The notes under the pieces: model-generated
Seen by the model: only the letters and a program-made list of their open reading frames with translations
What the model was told of the DNA's origin: nothing
Database searches by the model: none
Part shown: piece after piece, positions 19,244-27,037 of the stretch
How positions within the stretch are numbered: position 1 is the stretch's first letter
How the letters are laid out: the number at the start of each line of letters is the position of its first letter
Origin: Streptomyces sp. NBC_01428
GTDB taxonomy: Bacteria; Actinomycetota; Actinomycetes; Streptomycetales; Streptomycetaceae
Assembly (NCBI RefSeq): GCF_036231965.1
Contig: NZ_CP109499.1
Location: 4,526,001-4,590,000, forward strand
DNA length: 64,000 bases
Direction of reading: 5' to 3'
Position numbers and translations under genes: made by a program

Positions 19244-19447
19244 ATGGCTACTGGCACCGTGAAGTGGTTCAACGCGGAAAAGGGCTTCGGCTTCATCGAG
19301 CAGGACGGCGGCGGCGCCGACGTCTTCGCCCACTACTCGAACATCGCTGCGCAGGGCTTCCGCGAGCTGCAGGAGGGCCAGAAGGTCTCCTTCGACATCG
19401 CGCAGGGCCAGAAGGGCCCGACGGCGGAGAACATCGTTCCCGCCTGA
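19244..19447 (+). CDS. Cold-shock protein (CspA family), copy 1
   Basis: A 67-aa single cold-shock domain, MATGTVKWFNAEKGFGFIEQ onward. RNP1 is KGFGFI and RNP2 is VFAHYS. These OB-fold proteins bind single-stranded RNA and relieve structures that block translation in the cold. AAGGAG lies 7-12 nt upstream of the ATG. The second copy at 50497-50700 differs at few positions (AAQ/ATS, SFDIA/TFDVT, PTAEN/PQAEN). A DEAD-box helicase gene follows, a common cold-adaptation partnership. Confidence 0.95.
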   Translation: MATGTVKWFNAEKGFGFIEQDGGGADVFAHYSNIAAQGFRELQEGQKVSFDIAQGQKGPTAENIVPA

Positions 19448-19466
19448 CACCCACACGCACAGCGCA

Positions 19467-19500
19467 GCTGGGGCCCGCACCTTGGGGTGCGGGCCCCAGC
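19467..19500 (+). terminator. Terminator after cold-shock gene 1
   Basis: A perfect 15-bp stem (19467-19481 with 19486-19500) and TTGG loop, 20 bp after the stop. Confidence 0.85.
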
Positions 19501-19832
19501 TCGCCGCTTTCCCGGGTACGGAGACGGGCACCGGCCGACGCGACAGGCGTCGCCCACCCCGCCCCCGAGCACCCCTCACCCGGACCGCCGTACGAGAGTG
19601 GCCGACCCGAACGTGGGTATGAATCCCCTCGGGACCGCCCGCGAAAATCCTGGTTCCGCCGGTGGCACCGCCCCGGCTCCCCCTCTTCGCTTCTCGGCTC
19701 CGCCGCCGGTTTCCCGCACGGCTGCATCGACCCCCGGTTCCGCCGCACGGCACCGTCGCCGTTTCGGACCCATCGCTTTCGGGACAGTGCCGGATTTCCG
19801 GCCCCGCGTCCCGCTCGAATTCTTCACCGCTC

Positions 19833-19850
19833 CGGACCGATATCGGTCCG
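19833..19850. promoter_or_regulatory. 18-bp perfect palindrome in the helicase leader
   Basis: CGGACCGATATCGGTCCG is self-complementary with no spacer. It sits in a 500-bp, relatively AT-rich stretch (19501-19955) without a convincing gene, about 105 bp upstream of the helicase start. It may be an operator or a leader hairpin. Confidence 0.4.
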
Positions 19851-19955
19851 ATCCCTTTCGGTGTCGTATTTCATTCGGCTCGTTCTCGCGATTCTCAGCG
19901 CTGCACATTCGCTGCGGGAATTCCTTGATACGCGCCCGTTCAAGGAAGGTTCCGC

Positions 19956-21509
19956 ATGAACCGCACGCGCACGAACGATCGTTTCGCCCGTTCCCGATCC
20001 GAGGGCGCCGGCCCCAAGAGGAGCGGTGGCAGCCGCTTCGGGTCCGCGTCCTCCGGCCGTTCCGGCGGCCCCAGCAGGTCGAAGGGCTACGGACGCCAGC
20101 AGACCTCCCTGCAGGGCGAGTTCGCCCTGCCGGTGACGGTGACCCCCGCCCTCCCGGCCGTGGAGGCGTTCGCCGACCTCGCCCTGCCCGCGCCGCTGCT
20201 GGAAGCACTCGGGCACGAGGGCGTCAGCGTCCCGTTCCCGATCCAGGGCGCGACCCTGCCGAATTCCCTCGCGGGACGTGACGTACTCGGCCGGGGCCGC
20301 ACCGGCTCCGGCAAGACGCTGGCCTTCGGCCTCGCGCTGCTGACCCGGACCGCCGGCCGGCGCGCCGAGCCGCGTCAGCCGCTCGCCCTGGTTCTCGTGC
20401 CGACCCGCGAGCTGGCGCAGCAGGTCACCGACGCGCTCACCCCGTACGCCCGCTCCCTGCGGCTGCGGCTCGCCACGGTGGTCGGCGGCATGTCGATCGG
20501 CCGCCAGGCCGGCGCGCTGCGCGGCGGCGCCGAGGTCGTCGTCGCCACGCCGGGACGCCTCAAGGACCTCATCGAGCGCGGCGACTGCCGCCTCGCCGAC
20601 GTCTCCATCACCGTCCTCGACGAGGCCGACCAGATGGCCGACATGGGCTTCATGCCGCAGGTGACGGAGCTGCTCGACCAGGTGCGTCCGGACGGGCAGC
20701 GGATGCTCTTCTCCGCCACCCTCGACCGCAACGTGGACCTGCTGGTCCGCCGCTACCTGAACGACCCGGTCGTCCACTCCGTCGACCCGTCCGCGGGTGC
20801 CGTCACCACGATGGAGCACCACGTCCTGCACGTGCAGGGCGCGGACAAGAACCGTACGACCACCGAGATCGCGGCGCGGGACGGCCGGGTGCTCATGTTC
20901 CTGGACACCAAGCACGCGGTGGACCGGCTGACCGAGCACCTGCTGAACAGCGGTGTGCGGGCCGCGGCCCTGCACGGCGGCAAGTCGCAGCCGCAGCGCA
21001 CCCGGACCCTGGCCCAGTTCAAGACCGGGCACGTGACGGTCCTGGTGGCGACCAACGTCGCGGCGCGCGGCATCCACGTCGACCAGCTCGACCTGGTGGT
21101 GAACGTCGACCCGCCGAGCGACCCCAAGGACTACCTGCACCGTGGCGGCCGTACGGCCCGCGCCGGTGAGTCGGGCAGCGTCGTGACCCTGGTGACACCG
21201 AACCAGCGCCGCGACATGACCCGCCTGATGGCGGCCGCCGGGATCACCCCGCAGACCAGCCAAGTCCGTTCCGGTGAAGCCGAGTTGACCCGCATCACGG
21301 GCGCCCAGGCGCCTTCGGGTGTGCCGGTCGTCATCCGCGCGCCCGTGTCGGACCGGCCCCGGCGTGGGGCCTCCGGCTCCTCTCGCGGCCGGCGTGGCCG
21401 CTCCGGTCAGGGCGGTGGCCGCTCCACCGGTACGGGCGCGCACCGCACGTCCGAGGCGGGCGGGCGGCGTCCCGCCGAGGCCGCCGCGCGCCCCACGGCC
21501 GAGCGCTAG
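19956..21509 (+). CDS. DEAD-box ATP-dependent RNA helicase
   Basis: A 517-aa superfamily 2 helicase that unwinds RNA duplexes. Motifs in order: Q-motif PFPIQGATLP, Walker A RTGSGKT, Ia PTRELAQQV, GG and TPGRL, II VLDEADQMADMGF, III FSATLDR, IV VLMFLDTKHAVDRL, V ATNVAARGIHVDQLD, VI HRGGRTARAG. An Arg/Gly/Ser-rich N-terminus and a basic, disordered C-terminus (RGRRGRSGQGGGRSTGTG) may bind RNA. AAGGAAGG precedes the ATG. The position after a cold-shock gene supports a role in cold-induced RNA remodelling or ribosome assembly. Confidence 0.94.
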   Translation: MNRTRTNDRFARSRSEGAGPKRSGGSRFGSASSGRSGGPSRSKGYGRQQTSLQGEFALPVTVTPALPAVEAFADLALPAPLLEALGHEGVSVPFPIQGATLPNSLAGRDVLGRGRTGSGKTLAFGLALLTRTAGRRAEPRQPLALVLVPTRELAQQVTDALTPYARSLRLRLATVVGGMSIGRQAGALRGGAEVVVATPGRLKDLIERGDCRLADVSITVLDEADQMADMGFMPQVTELLDQVRPDGQRMLFSATLDRNVDLLVRRYLNDPVVHSVDPSAGAVTTMEHHVLHVQGADKNRTTTEIAARDGRVLMFLDTKHAVDRLTEHLLNSGVRAAALHGGKSQPQRTRTLAQFKTGHVTVLVATNVAARGIHVDQLDLVVNVDPPSDPKDYLHRGGRTARAGESGSVVTLVTPNQRRDMTRLMAAAGITPQTSQVRSGEAELTRITGAQAPSGVPVVIRAPVSDRPRRGASGSSRGRRGRSGQGGGRSTGTGAHRTSEAGGRRPAEAAARPTAER

Positions 21510-21664
21510 TCCGGACCGGACCCACCGCGCGCCGCACATCAGCCGTCCGGTCCGGCCGCTCGCCCTCCGGGGTCGGCGGCACGGGCCGGACTCCGGTGCG
21601 GCGCCCGGCCGGCTCCGGATCGGCCCCGTACGTCCACTCCGCACCAACGCCGCAGGAGGCACCT

Positions 21665-21994
21665 TTGACGATCATTCAGCTTCCGCCGAGGCAGCAGGGT
21701 CAGCCGGCGCGGACGCGTTCCGCCGGGGCCGTCCCCGTGGGTCTCGCCGACCGGGAGGAGCTCTCCGGGCCGCGTGTGGGGGCCGACATGACCGTCGAGG
21801 TGGCGCTGTCCGTCATGGCGGGCGCCGGCGTCGCGTACCTGCTCGTCTGCGACGAGGACGACCAGTGCACGGACTCGGTCACCGCGGCGCAGCTCGCCGT
21901 CGTCCGCGCCGGCTCCGCCTACACCGACCGCGTCCGTGTCCGGGACGTCCTCGCCCGCCGCCGTTCACCGGGCGTCCTCGCCCTGTCCGGCTGA
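21665..21994 (+). CDS. Small CBS-domain-like protein
   Basis: A 109-aa protein starting at TTG 21665, with a textbook AGGAGG 5 nt upstream. The core VGADMTVEVALSVMAGAGVA, YLLVCDEDDQCTDSVTAAQL and YTDRVRVRDVLARR resembles one CBS motif (beta-alpha-beta with a VxDVL end), a nucleotide-sensing fold. It is too short for a paired Bateman module unless it dimerises. It lies downstream of the helicase on the same strand and may be co-transcribed. Confidence 0.55.
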   Translation: MTIIQLPPRQQGQPARTRSAGAVPVGLADREELSGPRVGADMTVEVALSVMAGAGVAYLLVCDEDDQCTDSVTAAQLAVVRAGSAYTDRVRVRDVLARRRSPGVLALSG

Positions 21995-22114
21995 GCGTCG
22001 GGGCCTGCCGCCCCCGCGGCGCCCGTACGCTGGGCGACACGCCCGGCCGCATTCTCCGTTGCTTCTCCCCGCTCCTCCCCTTTCCCCGCTTCCTCTCGTC
22101 ACCTGTGAGGCACC

Positions 22115-22429
22115 ATGCGCTGTGTCATCGCCCGCTTCCCGTTCGATCTCACCAAGAGCGGTGTGCTGGACTCGATGAAGGGCGTCAAGCCCGAACCCAT
22201 CACGGGGGAATCCGTGATCATCGGCCGCTGCCACTACCCGGTCAAGCAGGTGGGTGAGGTCATCACCCGCCAGGACCGCCGCGACTTCACCAGCGGGGAG
22301 GTCACCCGCGCCATGGCCCGCCTCGGCTTCACCTGCCGCACGCCCGAGGTGGCCCCCGTGCCGCGCGCGCTCAGCCCGCTGCAGAACGCGTCCGCGCTGC
22401 TCGGGAGCCCCGCCCCGCTCGAACCCTGA
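22115..22429 (+). CDS. Conserved hypothetical protein of the helicase locus
   Basis: A 104-aa protein, MRCVIARFPFDLTKSGVLDS to VITRQDRRDFTSGEVTRAMA, followed by LGFTCRTP and a Pro/Leu tail. I recall similar proteins beside Streptomyces cold-shock/helicase loci but know no function. It is soluble, with a mixed alpha/beta pattern and no signal peptide. GAGG lies just upstream of the ATG. Together with the CBS-like gene it may form a small operon downstream of the helicase. Confidence 0.6.
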   Translation: MRCVIARFPFDLTKSGVLDSMKGVKPEPITGESVIIGRCHYPVKQVGEVITRQDRRDFTSGEVTRAMARLGFTCRTPEVAPVPRALSPLQNASALLGSPAPLEP

Positions 22430-22492
22430 GGACACCCCACGCCACCGGGACGACGGACCCACCGGGTCCGGACCCCGGGAGCAGGACACGGC

Positions 22493-22531
22493 CATGAGGG
22501 CCCCGCCGACACCGTCGGCGGGGCCCTCATG
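22493..22531. terminator. Bidirectional terminator
   Basis: A perfect 18-bp stem (22493-22510 with 22514-22531) and ACC loop lies between convergent genes ending at 22429 and 22632. Confidence 0.85.
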
Positions 22532-22577
22532 ACGTTCCGGCCGGCGGACGGGCACGCGGCGTCCGTACGCCCGCCCG

Positions 22578-22619
22578 GTCGCCGTCGCCGTCGCCGTCGC
22601 CGTCACTGTCGCTGTCGCT
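22578..22619. repeat. Hexanucleotide microsatellite (GTCGCC)n
   Basis: Four GTCGCC units, then GTCACT and two GTCGCT, lie just downstream of the stop of the minus-strand gene at 22632. It is non-coding there and probably a slippage-prone tract. Confidence 0.7.
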
Positions 22620-22631
22620 GTCGGTACGGGC

Positions 22632-23006
22632 TCAGTGGTCGGAGTAGCTGAAGTCACCCACCGTCCAGGCCCCCACGTCCTCGATCGCGACGCGGTACAT
22701 GCCGCCGGTCTCGGGGATCCCCACGCTGCCCTGGAGGATGCGGGCGAGGTGGAAGTGCAGATGGGTGGGTGCCGGGGCGTTCCCGGAACGGGCCGCCGCC
22801 CGGCCGGAGCCGAAGATGTCGGAGAACGGGCCGAGGCGGTCCGAGTCCCTGAGGACCTCCGACACCCGCTCCCGCCACACCGCTTCGGGGGCCAGCCGGC
22901 CGGTGATGACGGCGCCGCCGACGACCACCGTCAACGACATCTGCGTGCTGTGCCCGGACTCCACCATGGCGGAGATGTCAACGAGGAGCTCGTCAGGGTT
23001 CGACAT
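22632..23006 (-). CDS. Conserved hypothetical, GvpU-like
   Basis: A 124-aa protein, MSNPDELLVDISAMVESGHS, then STQMSLTVVVGGAVITGRLA, and later PTHLHFHLARILQGSVGIPE and MYRVAIEDVGAWTVGDFSYS. The pattern (helix, then xLTVxVGGxxITGxL strands, then a His-rich strand pair) reminds me of gas-vesicle accessory protein GvpU, but no other gvp gene is in the window, so this is a fold-level guess. The ATG at 23006 has no Shine-Dalgarno but has TAGAAT 8 nt upstream, suggesting a leaderless mRNA. Confidence 0.5.
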   Translation of the reverse strand: MSNPDELLVDISAMVESGHSTQMSLTVVVGGAVITGRLAPEAVWRERVSEVLRDSDRLGPFSDIFGSGRAAARSGNAPAPTHLHFHLARILQGSVGIPETGGMYRVAIEDVGAWTVGDFSYSDH

Positions 23007-23104
23007 GGGAGCCGATTCTATTCAGCAGCCCCGCCCGGCGCTCCGGTCCTCGCGCACCCCAGTATTCCTGCGACACGAGCGAACCAAAATCTATCGCCGT
23101 CATG

Positions 23105-23153
23105 GTAGACATCGCGCGTTCGCTTGATTAGGGTTTCTCTTGTAGACATCGCG
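23105..23153. repeat. Pair of 12-bp direct repeats upstream of the MerR-like gene
   Basis: GTAGACATCGCG occurs at 23105-23116 and 23142-23153, 37 bp apart, flanking TTGATTAGGGTTTCTC. They lie 300-350 bp upstream of the regulator start in the divergent gap 23007-23455. They may be binding sites for one of the flanking regulators. Confidence 0.4.
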
Positions 23154-23398
23154 GGCCGCCGAAGTTCCGGGCAGGTCCGACTCGAGATCCCTCCAGAGGA
23201 AGGACTGAGGAAGCAGACGCCATCAGGATCGCCCCGTCCGAGAGGGATTCGGGCGCGGGTACCGCAAGACCAGGATTGGAAGGTGGTCCCCGGTCACGCA
23301 ACCGCGATCCCCGCTCAGCCGCCCGACACCCGGGCCTGTGAGCGGAAACAGACGGTCGGCTCCGCAGTAGAGCCGGCAGATGGTGTTCAATTTCCTTC

Positions 23399-23430
23399 GG
23401 GGCCCTGGTGCCGTACGGCATCGGGGCCCC
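23399..23430 (+). promoter_or_regulatory. Leader hairpin before the MerR-like gene
   Basis: A 14-bp stem with two G-T pairs and a GTAC loop ends 16 nt before the GAGGTG ribosome site. It could act as a leader structure affecting translation, or as a terminator of upstream RNA. Confidence 0.4.
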
Positions 23431-23455
23431 TCGACGCGTGCCACAACGAGGTGAA

Positions 23456-23779
23456 ATGACAGCGGACACTCCACTCACGGGTCGTCTCGACGACGACGAC
23501 TATCCCGCGTACACGATGGGCAGGGCAGCCGAGATGCTCGGCACCACGCCGGGCTTCCTGCGGGCGATCGGCGAGGCCCGCCTGATCACCCCGCTCCGCT
23601 CGGAGGGCGGCCACCGGCGCTACTCCCGCTACCAGCTGCGGATCGCCGCCCGTGCGCGCGAACTCGTCGACAAGGGGACCCCTATCGATGCCGCGTGCCG
23701 CATCGTCATCCTCGAGGACCAGCTGGAGGAGGCCCAGCGCATCAACGCCGAGTACCGGCGCGCTGCCGCCTCGGACTGA
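23456..23779 (+). CDS. MerR-like transcriptional regulator, copy 1
   Basis: A 107-aa protein with only the DNA-binding half of MerR. The winged helix-turn-helix is DDDDYPAYTMGRAAEMLGTT, then FLRAIGEARLITPLRSEGGH and RRYSRYQLRIAARARELVDK. A short coiled segment (VILEDQLEEAQRINAEYRR) likely dimerises; no effector domain is present. GAGGTG precedes the ATG at 23456. A close paralogue lies at 51003-51317 beside the second cold-shock gene, pointing to duplicated cold-shock/MerR modules. Confidence 0.82.
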   Translation: MTADTPLTGRLDDDDYPAYTMGRAAEMLGTTPGFLRAIGEARLITPLRSEGGHRRYSRYQLRIAARARELVDKGTPIDAACRIVILEDQLEEAQRINAEYRRAAASD

Positions 23780-23904
23780 TCCGGCGCCCGCACCGGCCGA
23801 ACCGTCCGAGGGCGGAGACCGCGTTGACACGGGCAGGCACCCGGCGTTGACTGACAGCCCGGTGCACAGCCGGCCCACGCCTCTCCGACGACCGTGGCAG
23901 CCGT

Positions 23905-23956
23905 GGTCACCGAGGTGACCGGCACAGCGGTCCGCGAAGTGATCACCGAGGTGATC
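23905..23956. promoter_or_regulatory. Two near-identical palindromes 36 bp apart
   Basis: GGTCACC-GA-GGTGACC (23905-23920) and GATCACC-GA-GGTGATC (23941-23956) share a centre spacing of 36 bp. They lie about 100 bp upstream of the gene at 24054 and after the MerR-like gene. They are candidate operators; no convincing gene occupies 23780-24053. Confidence 0.45.
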
Positions 23957-24053
23957 GTCGTCGCGACGGCAGCCCACGCGGGCGGGTCCTCGACCGTACC
24001 GACCGATCGCGCTCACGCGCCCGGCCGGTACGACGTACAGGAAGTGGCCCACG

Positions 24054-24401
24054 ATGATGTACGACCAGACACGCGCCCAGCAGCCCCCGGACCGGCAGCC
24101 CGGCTCCTCCGGGCGTCGCGCGGCAGGCCCGGAGCCCCTGCTCGGGCCGGACGAGCGGGGCGAACTCAGCCAGCGGCTCAACCACGCCCTCAACACCTTC
24201 GCGCACAACCCGCGCGAGGCACTCGGAGAGGCCGAGACCGCGTTCGACGAGGCGGCCGCCCATGTCATGAGCGCCCTCACCGAACGGCGCGCCGCCCTCC
24301 ACGAGGGCTGGCAGGACCGGGACCCGGAGACCCAGGGCGACGAACTCCGTCAGGCGCTGCGGGAGTACCGGGAGATCACCCAGCGCCTGCTGCGCATGTG
24401 A
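24054..24401 (+). CDS. Conserved hypothetical protein
   Basis: A 115-aa soluble protein with a disordered Gln/Pro/Arg N-terminus (MMYDQTRAQQPPDRQPGSS). A helical region follows: DERGELSQRLNHALNTFAHN, REALGEAETAFDEAAAHVMS, then DELRQALREYREITQRLLRM. It is predicted mostly alpha-helical and possibly coiled-coil. I recognise no domain. AGGAAGTG lies upstream of two adjacent ATG codons (24054 and 24057). Confidence 0.6.
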   Translation: MMYDQTRAQQPPDRQPGSSGRRAAGPEPLLGPDERGELSQRLNHALNTFAHNPREALGEAETAFDEAAAHVMSALTERRAALHEGWQDRDPETQGDELRQALREYREITQRLLRM

Positions 24402-24490
24402 GCCCGGCGGCCGGGCGAGGTCTTACGGAGCCGTGACGTGTCGGGCGCGGTGCCACCGCGGAACGGTCTGCCGGTCCTAGCGTTCGGGGC

Positions 24491-25486
24491 ATGCGTGTAC
24501 TGGTAACCGGCGGGGCCGGGTTCATCGGAGGTCATGTCGTCGAGGCGCTGCGGGCGCGCGGGCACGAACCCGTCGTGTTCGACCTGCGCGACGGACAGGA
24601 CGTACGGGACGCCGAGGCGGTCGCGGGCGCGCTCGCGGGCGTCGACGCCGTCTGCCACCAGGCCGCCATGGTGGGCCTCGGCGTGGGGTTCGGCGACGCG
24701 GTCGAGTACGTGTCGCGCAACGACCTCGGAACGGCCGTGCTGCTCGCCGCGATGGCGGACGCGGGGGTACGGCGGCTGGTGCTCGCCGGGTCGATGGTCG
24801 TGTACGGGGAGGGGCGCTACGCGTGCGAGTGGCACGGCGTGGTGCGCCCGGGGCCGCGCGCCGTCGCCGACCTGGACGCCGGGCGGTTCGAGCCGCGGTG
24901 CCCGCGCTGCGGCGAGGAGTTGACGCCGGGTCTGGTGGAGGAGGACGCGCCCGTCGACCCGCGCAACGTGTACGCGACGACCAAGCTGGCGCAGGAGCAC
25001 CTCGCGGCCGCGTGGGCCCGTTCGACGGACGGTTCCGCCGTGTCGCTGCGCTATCACAACGTCTACGGCCCGGGCATGCCCCGGGACACCCCGTACGCCG
25101 GGGTCGCCTCCTTCTTCCGCTCCGCGCTGGCCCGCGGTGAGGCGCCGCGTGTCTTCGAGGACGGCGGACAGCGGCGGGACTTCGTCCACGTGGGGGACGT
25201 GGCCGCCGCCAACGTGGCCGCGCTGGAGGCGGGTTCGCCGTCCGGTGCGCTGGCCGTCTACAACACCGGGAGCGGCGACCCTCACACCGTCGGCGAGATG
25301 GCACACGCGCTGGCCGCCGCGTACGGAGGCCCCGAGCCGGTGGTGACCGGCGAGTACCGCCTCGGCGACGTCCGCCACATCACCGCCGACTCGGCCCGGC
25401 TGCGCGCCGAACTCGGCTGGAAGGCGGAGGTCGGATTCACCGAGGGGATGCGGGAGTTCGCGGGCGCGAGGTTGCAGGGGGAGTAG
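24491..25486 (+). CDS. NAD-dependent nucleotide-sugar epimerase with zinc-ribbon-like insertion
   Basis: A 331-aa extended short-chain dehydrogenase. The N-terminal Rossmann motif is VTGGAGFIGGHV, and the catalytic YxxxK occurs in NVYATTKLAQEH. Between the SMVVYGEG segment and the catalytic Tyr is an insertion with Cys and His (RYACEWHG) and CPRCGEEL, a possible zinc site. A similar insertion is, from memory, typical of dTDP-L-rhamnose 4-epimerase-type enzymes. The substrate here is unproved. TAGCGT lies 7 nt before the ATG, with no Shine-Dalgarno. It is followed by the two-component system and glycosyltransferase genes, suggesting a sugar-donor role. Confidence 0.78.
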   Translation: MRVLVTGGAGFIGGHVVEALRARGHEPVVFDLRDGQDVRDAEAVAGALAGVDAVCHQAAMVGLGVGFGDAVEYVSRNDLGTAVLLAAMADAGVRRLVLAGSMVVYGEGRYACEWHGVVRPGPRAVADLDAGRFEPRCPRCGEELTPGLVEEDAPVDPRNVYATTKLAQEHLAAAWARSTDGSAVSLRYHNVYGPGMPRDTPYAGVASFFRSALARGEAPRVFEDGGQRRDFVHVGDVAAANVAALEAGSPSGALAVYNTGSGDPHTVGEMAHALAAAYGGPEPVVTGEYRLGDVRHITADSARLRAELGWKAEVGFTEGMREFAGARLQGE

Positions 25487-25500
25487 GCGGTACGGATCCG

Positions 25501-25544
25501 GACCCCCCGGGCCGGGGCGCGGTGACGCCCCGGTCCGGGGGGTC
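25501..25544 (+). terminator. Terminator of the epimerase gene
   Basis: A 19-bp stem (25501-25519 with 25526-25544, one mismatch) and CGGTGA loop, 15 bp after the stop. Confidence 0.8.
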
Positions 25545-25921
25545 GGTGGATCCGGTGAGCCGGTGGCCCGGCGGACCCGGTGGACCCAGTGAGTCATCTG
25601 GCTTCAGACAGCCGCCGCCATCGGCCCAGTGAGCCCAGTGGGCCGGCAAGCCCAGTGAGCCGGTGAACCCGGTGGGCCGGTGAACCCGGTGGGCCGGTGA
25701 ACCCGGTGGGCCGGTGAACCCGGTGGGCCGGGTGAACCCGGTGGGCCGGGTGAACCCGGTGACTTCAGACGCCCGCCGCCATCAGCCCAGTGGGCCGACA
25801 AGCCCGGTGAAGCGGTGAACCCAGTGGGCCCGGTGAGTCATGTGGCTTCACACGCCCGCCGCCATCGGCCCAGTGAGCCGGTGAGCCCGGTGAGCCCGGT
25901 GATCCGGTGAGCCCGGTGGCT
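25545..25921. repeat. Minisatellite array containing copies of the histidine-kinase gene end
   Basis: The stretch is built of GGTGARCCC/GGTGGGCC units (17-bp period around 25670-25760). Embedded are degenerate copies of a 24-25 bp segment that is also the last codons and stop of the adjacent kinase gene: 25600-25624, 25761-25784, 25844-25868, with the genuine copy at 25919-25943. Read on the minus strand, each encodes PMAA(A/G)V-stop. The array is non-coding apart from short collagen-like open frames. Confidence 0.85.
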
Positions 25922-27037
25922 TCAGACGCCCGCCGCCATCGGGAGGGTCACCTCGAAGCGGCAGCCGCCGGGGACGTTGCGGACGGCGGCCCGGCCGCTG
26001 TGGGCCTCCACGATGCCGCGGACGATGGCGAGGCCGAGGCCCGCTCCGGCGGGCGGGGTCCGGGCGTGGGTGCCACGCCAGCCGGTGTCGAAGACACGCG
26101 GCAGGTCCTCCTCCGGGATGCCCCCGCAGCCGTCGGTGACGGACAGGACGACGCCCACGTCGGACCGTTCGGCGGTGACCGCGACGGTGCCGTCGGCGGG
26201 GGTGCGGCGGATCGCGTTGACCAGCAGGTTGCCGAGGACCCGGCTCATCTCCTTGCCGTCCACCTCGACCGGCACCTGCTCGATGCGGTCGCCGACCAGA
26301 CGCACGCCGTGCTCCCGGGCCAGCGGGTCCGCTCCCGCGAGGGCGTCGCCGACGAGGTCGTAGACGGAGACCCGGGAGGGGGACAGCGCGAGGGCGCCCG
26401 CGTGGATGCGGGACAGTTCGAAGAGGTCGCCGACCATGTCGTTGAGGCGCTCGACCTCCGTGCGGATCTGCCGCAGATAGCGGTCCGGGTCCGCGGCGAC
26501 CCCGTCCTCCAGCGCCTCGGACATGGCACGCAGTCCGGCCAGCGGGGTGCGCAGGTCGTGCGAGATCCAGGCGACGAGTTCACGCCGTGAGGTCTCCAGG
26601 GCACGCTCGCGGTCACGGGACTCCGACAGTTTGCGGCTGGTGGCGGCCAACTCCCGGCTGAGCGCCGACAGTTCCGCCGTCGCCGGGCCGGTCGGGGCCG
26701 CGAAGTCGCCGCCGTCGCCGAAGGAACGGGTGGCCAGCGTGAGCGCCCTGCTGCGGGCCACCACCCACCGGCCGAGCAGCAGCGCGGTGGCGAGGGAGAC
26801 CACGGCGGCCATGGCGACGACCGTGGTGACCACGTACAGGTCGTGCGAGGACAGGAACATCGCCCAGGCCACCACCAGCGTGCCCGCGAGCATCGCGCAG
26901 ACGGCCACCGCGGCCACCACCGTGAGCGAGGCGGTCAGCGAGCGGCGGCGGATCAGCCACAGGACACCCGCCCCGCCCAGGCCCGCCGCGGCGGCGCCCA
27001 GAAAGGCGTACAGGGCCATGGCCACTATCGCGTTCAC
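25922..27037 (-). CDS. Sensor histidine kinase
   Basis: A 371-aa kinase with membrane helices at about residues 5-28, 37-62 and 66-90, and only a tiny external loop, so the signal may be sensed in or near the membrane. The phospho-acceptor is His160 in ELVAWISHDLRTPLAGLRAM. Catalytic boxes are VLGNLLVNAIRRTPADG (N), VTDGCGGIPEEDLPRVF (G1/F) and AGAGLGLAIVRGIVEAHSG (G2). The GTG at 27037 overlaps the response-regulator stop as GTGA. The 3' end of this gene has been copied into the downstream repeat array. Confidence 0.92.
   Translation of the reverse strand: MNAIVAMALYAFLGAAAAGLGGAGVLWLIRRRSLTASLTVVAAVAVCAMLAGTLVVAWAMFLSSHDLYVVTTVVAMAAVVSLATALLLGRWVVARSRALTLATRSFGDGGDFAAPTGPATAELSALSRELAATSRKLSESRDRERALETSRRELVAWISHDLRTPLAGLRAMSEALEDGVAADPDRYLRQIRTEVERLNDMVGDLFELSRIHAGALALSPSRVSVYDLVGDALAGADPLAREHGVRLVGDRIEQVPVEVDGKEMSRVLGNLLVNAIRRTPADGTVAVTAERSDVGVVLSVTDGCGGIPEEDLPRVFDTGWRGTHARTPPAGAGLGLAIVRGIVEAHSGRAAVRNVPGGCRFEVTLPMAAGV

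Noticed and set aside
22578..22619. GTCGCC microsatellite as a phase-variation switch
   Set aside because: It lies outside coding sequence, after the stop of the gene at 22632, and six-base units would not shift the frame.
23894..24436. Open frame reading VVTEVTGTAVREVITEV over the paired palindromes
   Set aside because: It overlaps the better-supported gene at 24054, lacks a ribosome site and turns into shadow-type sequence. The repeat is better viewed as DNA palindromes.
25545..25921. CRISPR-like appearance of regularly repeated GGTGARCCC units
   Set aside because: The units are short, contiguous and degenerate, without unique spacers or cas genes. It is a minisatellite.
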